A program made the translations under genes and the position numbers. Positions 25,706 through 33,912 of a stretch of DNA of 64,000 bases are shown one piece after another. Below the pieces are notes generated by a model. It ran no database searches, was not told where the DNA came from, and worked only from the letters and a program-made list of their open reading frames with translations. The number at the start of each line of letters is the position of its first letter. Positions within the stretch are counted from its first letter, which is position 1. This DNA comes from Pseudomonas agarici (GTDB lineage: Bacteria > Pseudomonadota > Gammaproteobacteria > Pseudomonadales > Pseudomonadaceae): contig NZ_FOAR01000021.1 in assembly GCF_900109755.1 (NCBI RefSeq), positions 1-64,000 on the forward strand, written 5' to 3'.

Positions 25706-27133
25706 TCAATGCTCGATATGCACCTCGACCGATTTCGGCCGCTTGCCGTCCTGAGGCGACAGTTGCAGGAAGATCGCCGATGCCAGCATCGCCATGCTGC
25801 CCACGGTGAGGAACGTCAGTTGGAAGGCGCCGAGCATCGTGTCCACGCCGTCGTTACCCACGGCCGCGGTAAAACCGCCGAGCAGGGCACCGGCGCAGGC
25901 CACGCCGAGGCTCAAGGACAGTTGCGCGACCACCGACAGCAGGCTGTTGCCGCTGCTGGCGGCGGCGTCGTCGAGGTCGATCAGGGTCACGGTGTTCATC
26001 GCGGTGAATTGCAGCGAGTTGATCGCCCCGGCAATCGCCAGCATGGCCAGTAGCAGCGGATACGGCGTGTGCTCGGAGACCAGGCCCAAGGCCGCGAGCA
26101 TGATGCCCAGCGCCAGGGTATTGCCGGTCAGCACGATGCGGTAGCCCAGGCGCTCGATCAGTGGCCGGGCAATCGACTTGGTGAGCATCGCCGCTGCCGC
26201 CAGGGGCAGCATGCTCATGCCGGCCTGGGACGGCGAATAACCCAGAGCCACCTGCAGCAGCAACGGCACCAGGAACGGCAGGGCGCCGCTACCCAGGCGG
26301 GCGAACAAGTTGCCGAGGATGCCCACCGCGAAGGTCCGAGTCTTGAACAACGAGGGGGCAAACAACGGGTTGTCGATATGTCCGGCGCGCAGCCAGTAAG
26401 CCGCCAGGCAGGCCAAGCCGGCGAACAGCAGCAACATCACCCGTAGGTGCGGCAGTTGCAGCTCGCCCAGGCCCTCCATAGCGATGGTGATTAGCAACAT
26501 CGCCGCGCCGAACAACAGGAAACCGATACCGTCGAAGCGCGTAGGCTCGCCGCCGCGCAGGTCGGGAATCAATTTCCACACCGCATAACAGCCCACCAGG
26601 CCCACCGGCAGATTGATCAGGAAGATCCAGTGCCAGGTCAGGAATTGCACCATCCAGCCGCCCAGGGTCGGGCCGATCAACGGGCCGAGCAGGCTGGGGA
26701 CGGCGATGAAACCCATGATCCGCACCAGCTCCGAACGTGGGTAGGCACGCAACACCAACAACCTGCCCACCGGCAGCATCAGCGAGCCGCCCAAACCCTG
26801 GATCACCCGTGCGCCCACCAGCATGTCGAGGGAACTCGACAGGGCACACAGCAGCGACCCGAGGCTGAACAGCAGGATCGCGCAGAAGAACACCCGCTTG
26901 GTGCCGAAACGGTCGCAAAGCCACCCCGAGGCCGGAATCAGTAATGCCACGGTGAGCATGTAGGCAATCACCACACCCTGCATGCGCAACGGATTTTCCG
27001 CCAGGTCGAGGGCCATGGACGGCAGGGCGGTGTTGAGGATGGTCCCATCGAGGGACTGCATGAAGAAGGCGATGGCCACCACCCAGGGCAGCCCGCGGGC
27101 GGTTGTTGTATCCAGCGGGGCACGGTGGGGCAT
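25706..27133 (-). CDS. mdtD: MdtD-like MFS multidrug transporter (14-TM, EmrB/QacA type)
   Basis: The 475-residue protein has MFS motif A in GWLCDRFGTKRVFF, motif C-like GPLIGPTLGG, and about 13-14 hydrophobic segments. An early acidic residue in SLDGTILNTALPSM is typical of the DHA2 drug:H+ antiporter group. It lies 34 bases downstream of the RhlA-type gene on the same strand and may be co-transcribed with it. Export of the lipid product is a possible but unproven role. MFS genes of this type also occur next to dbpA in other Pseudomonas, so the pairing may be positional. Confidence 0.85.
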   Translation of the reverse strand: MPHRAPLDTTTARGLPWVVAIAFFMQSLDGTILNTALPSMALDLAENPLRMQGVVIAYMLTVALLIPASGWLCDRFGTKRVFFCAILLFSLGSLLCALSSSLDMLVGARVIQGLGGSLMLPVGRLLVLRAYPRSELVRIMGFIAVPSLLGPLIGPTLGGWMVQFLTWHWIFLINLPVGLVGCYAVWKLIPDLRGGEPTRFDGIGFLLFGAAMLLITIAMEGLGELQLPHLRVMLLLFAGLACLAAYWLRAGHIDNPLFAPSLFKTRTFAVGILGNLFARLGSGALPFLVPLLLQVALGYSPSQAGMSMLPLAAAAMLTKSIARPLIERLGYRIVLTGNTLALGIMLAALGLVSEHTPYPLLLAMLAIAGAINSLQFTAMNTVTLIDLDDAAASSGNSLLSVVAQLSLSLGVACAGALLGGFTAAVGNDGVDTMLGAFQLTFLTVGSMAMLASAIFLQLSPQDGKRPKSVEVHIEH

Positions 27134-27167
27134 GGGCAGCTCTTTTGTTAGCTGGCTATAGGGCCGA

Positions 27168-28046
27168 TTATGCCTGATCGGTTTGGGCCTGGGCGCTCCG
27201 GCAAGGTTCTATTTGATCCTTCGACAGCAGAAAACCGAGCAGGGCTCGATGAACGTTGTCGGCTGCCACCCGCGACTCCAGGTCGAGCAGGTGGCCAGTG
27301 TCCTCGGCCACTGAAAAACTGCAATGGGGGATGTGCTGCTGGAACTTCCGGGCGCCTTCGGCGGGGGTGTAGATATCCTTGGCGCCGTTGATGAAGTGTA
27401 CTGGGGTGCGGATCGCGGACAGCGACCGCAGGTAGTTGCCGTCGCCCAGTTGCAGCACCTGGTCGATATGAAAGCGCGCCTGGCGGTATTCGGTGCTGGC
27501 CATGGCACTGAGGTGCTGGTGGTTGGTGGCCTTCAGGCGGGGAGGGAGAAAATGACCGACGGTGTCGTTGAGCAGATGGCCGATAGCCGACTTGTCGTCG
27601 ACCTGGATCAGCTCGTGTACCCGCTGCACGTAAGCCAGCATCGGCGGGTTGAGGTCGGGGGCAAGGGCCATGATCACCGAGCTCTGGATGCTGGACGGAT
27701 TCCTCGCCAGGGTCAACAGGCTGGAGATACCGCCCCACGAGGCCGACACCAGGTGATTAACCTCGAAGCGTTCCACCAGCGCCAGGAGCATTTCCACCTC
27801 GTCGTCCTTGGTCACCAATCCTGGATCGGGATTATAGGGCTGTGAGCGACCGGCGAAGGGCAGGTCGAACAGCAGCACGTTGAAGTGCTCGGCCAGGCGT
27901 TTACTGGTGCGAGCGAAGGACGAGGTGGTGGAGAGGGCGCCATTGACCAGCAGCGCGGTATTGCGCCGCGGATCGTCGCCGATGCGCTGGACATGAACGT
28001 TTAAATGCTTGAACAGATTGTTGATGACGAAGCTTCCTTGATTCAT
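27168..28046 (-). CDS. rhlA: RhlA-type 3-(3-hydroxyalkanoyloxy)alkanoate (HAA) synthase
   Basis: RhlA joins two 3-hydroxyacyl-ACP units from fatty acid synthesis into HAA, the lipid part of rhamnolipids and a surfactant itself. The 292-residue alpha/beta hydrolase has the nucleophile Ser103 in SASWGGIS. Long segments match my memory of RhlA closely, for example FNVLLFDLPFAG, ERFEVNHLVSASWGG and DDKSAIGHLLNDTVG. The likeness is greater than to the paralogue PhaG, which remains the main alternative. GGAG stands six bases before the ATG at 28046. No rhlB or rhlC is in the window. An MFS pump gene follows by 34 bases. Confidence 0.82.
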   Translation of the reverse strand: MNQGSFVINNLFKHLNVHVQRIGDDPRRNTALLVNGALSTTSSFARTSKRLAEHFNVLLFDLPFAGRSQPYNPDPGLVTKDDEVEMLLALVERFEVNHLVSASWGGISSLLTLARNPSSIQSSVIMALAPDLNPPMLAYVQRVHELIQVDDKSAIGHLLNDTVGHFLPPRLKATNHQHLSAMASTEYRQARFHIDQVLQLGDGNYLRSLSAIRTPVHFINGAKDIYTPAEGARKFQQHIPHCSFSVAEDTGHLLDLESRVAADNVHRALLGFLLSKDQIEPCRSAQAQTDQA

Positions 28047-28084
28047 ATCAAACTCCAGCAAAAACACCTTCGGCGAGTGAAAGA

Positions 28085-28171
28085 GGCGCAGCATTGAATG
28101 ACAAAATCGCGGGTGAAGCCTGTTGACTTTATGATGAGGTCGAACGAAGTGAGCGGTGTTAATGCTGCGCC
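28085..28171. repeat. Inverted repeat upstream of rhlA
   Basis: GGCGCAGCATT (28085-28095) and AATGCTGCGCC (28161-28171) are perfect 11-bp complements separated by 65 bases. They lie within 130 bases upstream of the rhlA start. They could form a long-range stem in a 5' leader or be two halves of a regulator site. No recognisable las/rhl box was found. Confidence 0.5.
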
Positions 28172-28236
28172 GAATGAAGGGATATGTATAGCCCGCCAGG
28201 GTCTTACGGGACAACCGTCGGAACGGATGAACCCCT

Positions 28237-28268
28237 TGATCGTTCCTCGCTTCGCAGGATAACGATCA
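28237..28268 (-). terminator. Hairpin downstream of the PmbA-like gene
   Basis: TGATCGTT and AACGATCA (28237-28244, 28261-28268) form an outer 8-bp stem. An imperfect inner stem (CCTCGC..GCAGG) continues it. It begins eight bases after the PmbA-like stop. No U tract follows on the minus strand, so it may act as an RNA 3' end stabiliser rather than an intrinsic terminator. Confidence 0.4.
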
Positions 28269-28276
28269 GTGCCGGG

Positions 28277-29614
28277 TCAGAGGGTCAGCGTCAGCTTGCG
28301 AACTAGCGCCCCCGGCAGCAGGCTCGACGCCGTCTGCCGCTGATCGTAGGTACTGGCCGACAATAGCAATTCGCGCTCCTGGGTCAGGGCTTCCAGTTGA
28401 GTACCCAGCAGGCTGTAGACGCTGTCGTCGAAGCGCATGGTGCTGACCGGCGCCTGGATCTCGCCGTTCTCCACCCAGAAAGTGGCGAAACGGGTCATGC
28501 CGGTCATGCGCCCGGCCGATTGGTCCGAGTAGTTCAGGTACCACAAGTTGCTGATATACAGGCCAGTGCCCAGTTTCTCCAGAACGTGCTGTTGCGCTAA
28601 CTGTCCGGCCTTCATCTCCAGGGCGCTGGGGTATTCGCCACTGCCCGCGCCGTTGGCGGTCAGGCCGTATTCGGCGGCGCTGCGGGAGTTGATCATCTGC
28701 TCGTTGGCCGAGCCCTTGGCAACCAGCGACAGGTCGCCGCGCGGATAACCTTCGTTGGAAAACGCCGGGCTCAAGGAGCCGCTGACCTGCTCGTTCAACC
28801 AGACGAGCGGGTGGAACGAAGCTTCGTTGGCGTACAGCTTCTGCAGGGGACTGTGCTTGTTGGCGATGGCCTGGGCCGAGAAACCGCCCCAGCGGAGCAT
28901 GCCCATGATTTCTTCCAGCGCCGCTGGCGCCAGGTACGCCCGGTACTCGCCGGGGGCGAGGGTACGCAATGGCCGCCCAAGAAACCCCAGTTGTTCGCGA
29001 GCCTGTTGGAGGCGCCGGGCGAAGGCGTCGCTGTCCCATTCATGGCCGGCATAGCTGGCTTTCACCGCCTGGCCGTTTTCGTGGAACAGGCTCCAATCGA
29101 AATTGAAACTATTGGCCTGATGCCAACCGAACGCCCCGTCGGAGCTGGCAAAACCTCGGCTGATGGGGCCGGCGGCATAGAAACCGACCAGATCCAGACC
29201 GGTCGCGGCGCGGCGTATCTCTTCCAGGACTCGGGCGGTGTCCGGCAGCGGTTGATTCTGCACATGGCGACTTTGCCAGGCGTCGTGATTGAGTAACAGG
29301 TACGGATCGGCGGACAACAACGGCAAGGTTTCGCGCAACTGTTGCAGGCCGTCGGACAGGCGCTGGCGATCCAGCTCCAGTTCACCGCAGAGGGTGATTT
29401 GCAGGTCCGCATGCCTTTGCGCATCGATCAGTTTGACGCTCAGCCTGGCTTGTCGCACCTGCCCGGCCTGGCGCACACGACCGTGGTTGAAGCGGATGAA
29501 CTGCGAAGATTCGGCGGCATAACCCAGGGTGAATTGTTCCGTGTCCCGCAGATGCTCGCGCAAATCTTGCACCAGTGCCTGGAAGTGTTCCACCTGACTC
29601 AGTGACTGATCCAT
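28277..29614 (-). CDS. TldE/PmbA-like metalloprotease-family protein
   Basis: The 445-residue protein is the TldE/PmbA-type partner of the gene before it. It lacks the HExxxH zinc site, as expected for TldE. The C-terminal half (FSNEGYPRGDLSLVAKGSANEQ to LTLTL) has the family fold; LEKLGTGLYISNLWYLNYSD is characteristic. The ATG at 29614 overlaps the stop of the upstream gene by one base (TGATG), so translation is coupled. A longer open frame upstream overlaps that gene and is rejected. TldD/TldE pairs cleave unstructured peptides such as microcin precursors and CcdA. The target of this pair is unknown. Confidence 0.83.
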   Translation of the reverse strand: MDQSLSQVEHFQALVQDLREHLRDTEQFTLGYAAESSQFIRFNHGRVRQAGQVRQARLSVKLIDAQRHADLQITLCGELELDRQRLSDGLQQLRETLPLLSADPYLLLNHDAWQSRHVQNQPLPDTARVLEEIRRAATGLDLVGFYAAGPISRGFASSDGAFGWHQANSFNFDWSLFHENGQAVKASYAGHEWDSDAFARRLQQAREQLGFLGRPLRTLAPGEYRAYLAPAALEEIMGMLRWGGFSAQAIANKHSPLQKLYANEASFHPLVWLNEQVSGSLSPAFSNEGYPRGDLSLVAKGSANEQMINSRSAAEYGLTANGAGSGEYPSALEMKAGQLAQQHVLEKLGTGLYISNLWYLNYSDQSAGRMTGMTRFATFWVENGEIQAPVSTMRFDDSVYSLLGTQLEALTQERELLLSASTYDQRQTASSLLPGALVRKLTLTL

Positions 29615-31056
29615 CAGGCATCTCCTCCAAACACGTCGACATGGCTGAATACACAGGCGGGCGAAGCGTGCCCGACGCGAATGATCTGATTGGGCTCGCC
29701 CTTGCCGCAGCTCGGCGTGCCCAGGACCTGGAAGGTGCTGGCATCGCCGACCGCGATGAGGTTGCGCCAGAACTGTGCGGAAATCGCCCGGTAGTTGGGG
29801 TTCTTGACCACGCCCTTGAGTTCGCCGTTTTCGATCAACTGGCCCCATTCGCAGCCGAACTGGAATTTGTTGCGCGCATCGTCGATCGACCACGAGCGGT
29901 TGGTGGACATCAGGATGCCCTTCTCGATACCGCCGACCAACTGTCCGAAGGACTGGTCCCCCGGTTCGATATTCAGGTTCGCCATGCGGTCGATTGGCGG
30001 TCGGTTCCAACTGCTGGCGCGGCTGTTGGCGACGCCTTCCAGACCGCTGCGGAACTGCGACAGCGCGCCTCCCAGCGGTCGCAGCAACAAGCCTTGGCGG
30101 ATCAGGAACTGTTTGCGGGCGGCGCTGCCGTCGTCGTCATGCCCGTAGCTGGCCAACTGTTCCGGGATCTGCGGATCGAAGGTCACGTTGAGTAGCGGCG
30201 AACCGTACTGCAGGTGACCGAAGTCACTGGCCTTGACGAAGCTGGTGCCGGCGTAATTGCGTTCGTCGCCGAGGATCCGGTCCAGCTCCAGCGGGTGACC
30301 GATGGATTCGTGGATCTGCAAGATCATCTGGTCCGGAGTCAGCAGCAGGTCGCGTGGACCCGACGGGGTGTTGGGGGCCAGCAGTAATTGCAGGGCCTGG
30401 TCGGCGATCCGCGCGCCGGCGCCGATCAGTCCGGAGCGATGGATCACCTCGGCGCTGCCTTGTTGGCCGAAGTTTTCGCGACCGAGGGTGCGGGTCTGGC
30501 TGTCCATGCCGTCGAAGGCGGTCACGCTCAGGCCTGGGAACACAAAACGTTGTGCCTGGCGCAACTGGGCCCCGGCGCTGTTGAGGTAGATCTGTTCGAC
30601 ATGGGTCACGCCGAGGCTGACTTCCCAGTTCACCAGGCGCTCGTCCCTGGGTACGGCGGCGGACTCGGCGGCGAGCAGGGCGTAGCAATCACTCAGCGAG
30701 GCGAAGGGTTGTTCAAGTTGTGGCGAGCAATAATCGCTGCGCTCGCTGGAGACGGCTTGCTCACGCAGGTCGAGCAGAGCGTGACCGGCAATCAGCCGGG
30801 CCTGCTCTTCGGCCCGTTGCAGAGCGGCCTGCAAGCCTTGTCGCGAGAGGTCGTTGGTGGCGGCATAGGCTTCGACACCGTTGACTCGCACGGTCAGCAT
30901 CGCGCCTTCGTCGCGGCTCAGGCTGGGGGGCTCCGGGACGTTCTTGCGGACCGACAGGTATTGGCCGGACTCGCGAACATAACGCAGGGAAAAGAATTCA
31001 GCGCCCGTGCGCAAGGCAGCGAAGTGCTGCTTGAGCTGGGGGTGGAAGTCGAACAT
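29614..31056 (-). CDS. TldD-like zinc metalloprotease
   Basis: The 480-residue protein carries HESIGHPLELDR, the HExxxH zinc motif of TldD. The late glycine-rich GTPSCGKGEPNQIIRVGH is close to the active-site region in this family. TldD forms a heterodimer with TldE and degrades unfolded peptides threaded into the cavity. GGAGG precedes the ATG at 31056. It is the first gene of a two-gene operon with the TldE-like gene. Similarity to the housekeeping TldD is only moderate, suggesting a second, specialised pair. Confidence 0.85.
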   Translation of the reverse strand: MFDFHPQLKQHFAALRTGAEFFSLRYVRESGQYLSVRKNVPEPPSLSRDEGAMLTVRVNGVEAYAATNDLSRQGLQAALQRAEEQARLIAGHALLDLREQAVSSERSDYCSPQLEQPFASLSDCYALLAAESAAVPRDERLVNWEVSLGVTHVEQIYLNSAGAQLRQAQRFVFPGLSVTAFDGMDSQTRTLGRENFGQQGSAEVIHRSGLIGAGARIADQALQLLLAPNTPSGPRDLLLTPDQMILQIHESIGHPLELDRILGDERNYAGTSFVKASDFGHLQYGSPLLNVTFDPQIPEQLASYGHDDDGSAARKQFLIRQGLLLRPLGGALSQFRSGLEGVANSRASSWNRPPIDRMANLNIEPGDQSFGQLVGGIEKGILMSTNRSWSIDDARNKFQFGCEWGQLIENGELKGVVKNPNYRAISAQFWRNLIAVGDASTFQVLGTPSCGKGEPNQIIRVGHASPACVFSHVDVFGGDA

Positions 31057-31161
31057 TGAGGAACCTCCCTGGAAATGGCAGCGGCGGCGACGAGGCACTT
31101 TAGGAGAGGCCCCAATGTCAGTCTGTCAGGAAAAGGCGATTTTGCGAACGACACAAACTTT

Positions 31162-31187
31162 GTAGAGGCCGGCTTGCCGGCTCCTAC
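31162..31187. repeat. REP-like element between the TldD-like and RraA-like genes
   Basis: GTAGAGGCCGGC and GCCGGCTCCTAC flank TT, an imperfect palindrome (two mismatches). Its form is that of the GTAGGAGCCGGCTTGCC... repeats scattered in Pseudomonas genomes. Confidence 0.6.
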
Positions 31188-31203
31188 GAGGCAAGGTCTG
31201 GAG

Positions 31204-31899
31204 TTACAGCGGGCAACCCTTGGCCCGCAGAATCGCATCGAAACGATCCGGGTCCAGGGTGCCGGCTTCGATTGCCGCCAGGGTAGCTTTTTCCCGTGCC
31301 AGCAGGTCGTGGCAGCGGATCAGCAGTTCCGGCAGTTCGCTACGAGCCGCCGCGACCACGCCGTCACCGTCGCCGATCATCAGGTCACCTGGGGTTACTA
31401 GCATCCCGGCACAGGAAATCGGCACGTTGATTTCTCCACCACCATCGGTGCTCGGGCCACGGTGTACGCCACCGATGGCATAGGCCGGCAGCTCGCCGGT
31501 CTGCCATTCGTCGAGGTCGCGCAGGGCGCCGTTGATCACCACACCGACGATTCCGGCCTTGAGGGCCATGGCGCGCATGATGCCGCCGAACACGGCCCTG
31601 GTCAGGTCGGCGCTGCCGTCGATCACCAGCACATCGCCCGGACGAGCCATTTGCATGGCCTTGAGGATCATCAAGTTGTCGCCCGGACGCACGCGCACGG
31701 TCAAGGCATTACCCAGCATCGGGGTAGTGCCGTGGAAAGGCTTGAGGCCCAAGCCACCGACGTTGCGTCCCAGGCAGTCGCTGACGGCGGCGGCAGGGAT
31801 CTTGCTGAATTCATTCAGCCATTTAGGATCGAGCGGTTCAGGATTCGGGTTGATCAGGTAGCCGGTAGGCCATTTGCTCGAAGAAACGACATCAAACAT
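31204..31899 (-). CDS. RraA-like / 4-hydroxy-4-methyl-2-oxoglutarate aldolase-family protein
   Basis: The 231-residue protein has the RraA fold signature: GGIMRAMALKAGIVGVVINGALRDLDEW, with the Arg-Asp pair that binds substrate and metal in HMG aldolases, and late ADxMIGDGDGVV-like sequence (PGDLMIGDGDGVV). Members are either RNase E inhibitors (RraA), HMG/CHA aldolases or decarboxylases. The N-terminal extension (WPTGYLINPNPEPLDPKWL) is that of the metabolic type, so an aldolase or oxaloacetate decarboxylase is more likely than an RNase regulator. No catabolic operon is adjacent. Confidence 0.78.
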   Translation of the reverse strand: MFDVVSSSKWPTGYLINPNPEPLDPKWLNEFSKIPAAAVSDCLGRNVGGLGLKPFHGTTPMLGNALTVRVRPGDNLMILKAMQMARPGDVLVIDGSADLTRAVFGGIMRAMALKAGIVGVVINGALRDLDEWQTGELPAYAIGGVHRGPSTDGGGEINVPISCAGMLVTPGDLMIGDGDGVVAAARSELPELLIRCHDLLAREKATLAAIEAGTLDPDRFDAILRAKGCPL

Positions 31900-32050
31900 G
31901 GGGGAGCCTCGTGGCCAGCAATGTGGCGGTGTGTCGATTGGGGCGGGTGAAACGTTTGCGCGCCAATAGATTAGGCCTGCGCGAAGGTAGGAGCAAGGGT
32001 AGAACGATGGAGGATTGTTTACCTTGTTTGGTGGGAGTGGGCGTGATAGC

Positions 32051-32090
32051 CCTGTGGCGAGCGGCTCGGCGGAACGCCGCTCACCACAGG
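32051..32090. repeat. Hairpin/REP-like element downstream of betA
   Basis: CCTGTGGCGAGCGGC and GCCGCTCACCACAGG (32051-32065, 32076-32090) form a 15-bp stem with one mismatch and a 10-base loop. It begins four bases after the betA stop. The CTGTGGCGAG core is that of common P. fluorescens intergenic repeats. It may stabilise the 3' end of the betIBA transcript. Confidence 0.65.
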
Positions 32091-32094
32091 CAGG

Positions 32095-33798
32095 TTACTG
32101 CGCGATATGGCTCACTTCGCGCAGCGGCTGGCCACGCACCGGTTTCTGGCCGGCCACATAGTATTGCGCTTTGCTGCGCGGCAGCGGCTGGCGGCCACGG
32201 ATCTTGTCGGCGATTTTCTCGGCGATCATGATCGTCGGCGCGTTCAGGTTGCCGGTGGTGATGATCGGCATGATCGAGGCATCGACCACGCGCAGGCCCT
32301 GCATGCCCTGCACGCGGCCCTGGCCGTCGACCACCGCCATCTCGTCGCTGCCCATCTTGCACGAGCAGGACGGGTGGAACGCGGTCTCGGCGTGCTCACG
32401 GACAAACTGGTCCAGTTGTTCGTCGGTCTGCACCTCGATGCCTGGGCTGATTTCGCGGCCACGGTAAGCGTCCAGTGCCGGCTGCTGCATGATTTCCCGA
32501 GTCAGGCGAATGCCGTCGCGGAACTCCTGCCAGTCCTGCTCGGTGGACATATAGTTGAACAGGATGCTCGGGTGCTGGCGCGGGTCCTTGGACTTGATCC
32601 GCACGCGACCACGACTGGGCGAGCGCATGGAGCCCATGTGCGCCTGGAAACCGTGTTCCTTGACGCCGTTGCTGCCGTTGTAATTGATCGCCACCGGCAG
32701 GAAGTGGTACTGGATGTTCGGCCATTCGAATTGTGCGCGGGTGCGGATAAAGCCACCCGCTTCGAATTGGTTGCTGGCGCCGATGCCGGTGCCGTTGAAC
32801 AGCCATTGGGCACCGATAGCCGGCTGGTTCCACCACAGCAGCGAGGGGTACAGCGAGACCGGCTGGGTGCAGGCGTATTGCAGGTACAACTCCAGGTGAT
32901 CCTGGAGGTTCTCGCCGACGCCTGGCAGGTCGTGGACCACTGGGATGTCCAGGCTTTCGAGCAACTGACGCGGGCCGACCCCGGAGCGCTGCAACAGTTG
33001 TGGCGAGGCGATCGCGCCGCTGCTGACGATGACTTCCTTGCGGGCACGGGCCTCGACCCGCTCCTCGGCGCTGCCCAGCAGGTACTGTACGCCTACCGCC
33101 CGTTTACCTTCGAAGAGGATCTTGTCGCTCAGGGCGTGGGTAACGATGGTCAGGGTCGAGCGCTGTCTGGCGGTGTCCAGGTAGCCACGGGCGGTGCTGG
33201 CGCGACGGCCGTTGGGCGTCACGGTGCGGTCCATTGGGCCGAAGCCTTCCTGCTGGTAGCCGTTGAGGTCGTCGGTCCGTGGATAACCGGCCTGTACGCC
33301 GGCTTCCACCATGGCGTGGAACAGCGGGTTGTTGCCGGCCTTGGGCGTGGTCACGCTGACCGGGCCGTCGCCGCCGTGGTAGTCGTTGGCGCCGATGTCG
33401 CGGGTTTCCGCCTTGCGAAAATACGGCAGGCAGTCGAGGTAGCTCCAGTCTTCCAGGCCGGGCAGCCTGGCCCAGCCGTCGTAGTCCAGGGCGTTGCCAC
33501 GGATGTAGCACATGCCGTTGATCAGCGATGAGCCACCGAGGCCCTTGCCGCGACCGCACTCCATGCGACGACCGTCCATATGCGGTTCCGGATCGGTCTC
33601 GTAGGCCCAGTTGTAGCGCCGGCCTTGCAGTGGGAATGCCAGGGCGGCGGGCATCTGGGTGCGAAAGTCGAAACGATAGTCGGGACCGCCGGCTTCGAGC
33701 AGCAGGACCGTGACGCCTTCGTCTTCGGTCAGGCGGCTGGCCAGGGTGTTACCGGCCGAGCCGGCGCCGATGATGATGTAATCGAATTCTTGGGACAT
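32095..33798 (-). CDS. betA: Choline dehydrogenase
   Basis: BetA is a membrane-associated FAD enzyme of the GMC family. It oxidises choline to betaine aldehyde (and further in part). The 567-residue protein shows the FAD motif YIIIGAGSAGNTLASRL, GRGKGLGGSSLINGMCYIRG, and the catalytic region FHPSCSCKMG with VVDASIMPIITTGNLNAP near the C-terminus. The ATG at 33798 is preceded by GAGGG. It is the last gene of betIBA, following betB by 114 bases that contain a strong hairpin. Confidence 0.96.
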   Translation of the reverse strand: MSQEFDYIIIGAGSAGNTLASRLTEDEGVTVLLLEAGGPDYRFDFRTQMPAALAFPLQGRRYNWAYETDPEPHMDGRRMECGRGKGLGGSSLINGMCYIRGNALDYDGWARLPGLEDWSYLDCLPYFRKAETRDIGANDYHGGDGPVSVTTPKAGNNPLFHAMVEAGVQAGYPRTDDLNGYQQEGFGPMDRTVTPNGRRASTARGYLDTARQRSTLTIVTHALSDKILFEGKRAVGVQYLLGSAEERVEARARKEVIVSSGAIASPQLLQRSGVGPRQLLESLDIPVVHDLPGVGENLQDHLELYLQYACTQPVSLYPSLLWWNQPAIGAQWLFNGTGIGASNQFEAGGFIRTRAQFEWPNIQYHFLPVAINYNGSNGVKEHGFQAHMGSMRSPSRGRVRIKSKDPRQHPSILFNYMSTEQDWQEFRDGIRLTREIMQQPALDAYRGREISPGIEVQTDEQLDQFVREHAETAFHPSCSCKMGSDEMAVVDGQGRVQGMQGLRVVDASIMPIITTGNLNAPTIMIAEKIADKIRGRQPLPRSKAQYYVAGQKPVRGQPLREVSHIAQ

Positions 33799-33850
33799 GA
33801 CAGGTAGCCCTCGTGGAAGTGGATCGGGGCACAGGCCGCAGCGGTTCAAA

Positions 33851-33888
33851 TGCGGCGAGGGGGCTGGTCGGAACTCCCCCTCGCCGCA
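33851..33888. repeat. 13-bp perfect hairpin in the betB-betA gap
   Basis: TGCGGCGAGGGGG (33851-33863) and CCCCCTCGCCGCA (33876-33888) are perfect complements around a 12-base loop. Without a U tract it is not a simple terminator. It may limit 3' decay of the betIB message or attenuate betA expression. Sequence style matches REP-type repeats. Confidence 0.65.
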
Positions 33889-33912
33889 CAGGCCACTAGA
33901 CCCGCGTCAGAG

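Noticed and set aside
27168..28046. Naming the hydrolase PhaG (3-hydroxyacyl-ACP:CoA transacylase) instead of RhlA
   Set aside because: The segments around the nucleophile and NGALSTTSSFARTSKRLAEHFNV are closer to RhlA as I remember both families. PhaG stays as an alternative only.
28047..28276. A lux/rhl-type quorum-sensing box upstream of rhlA
   Set aside because: No palindrome of the CT-N12-AG kind with proper arms was found. The 11-bp inverted repeat has a 65-base spacer, too wide for such a box.
32107..33531. Long plus-strand frame antisense to betA
   Set aside because: A shadow frame caused by high third-position GC. BetA is certain on the minus strand.
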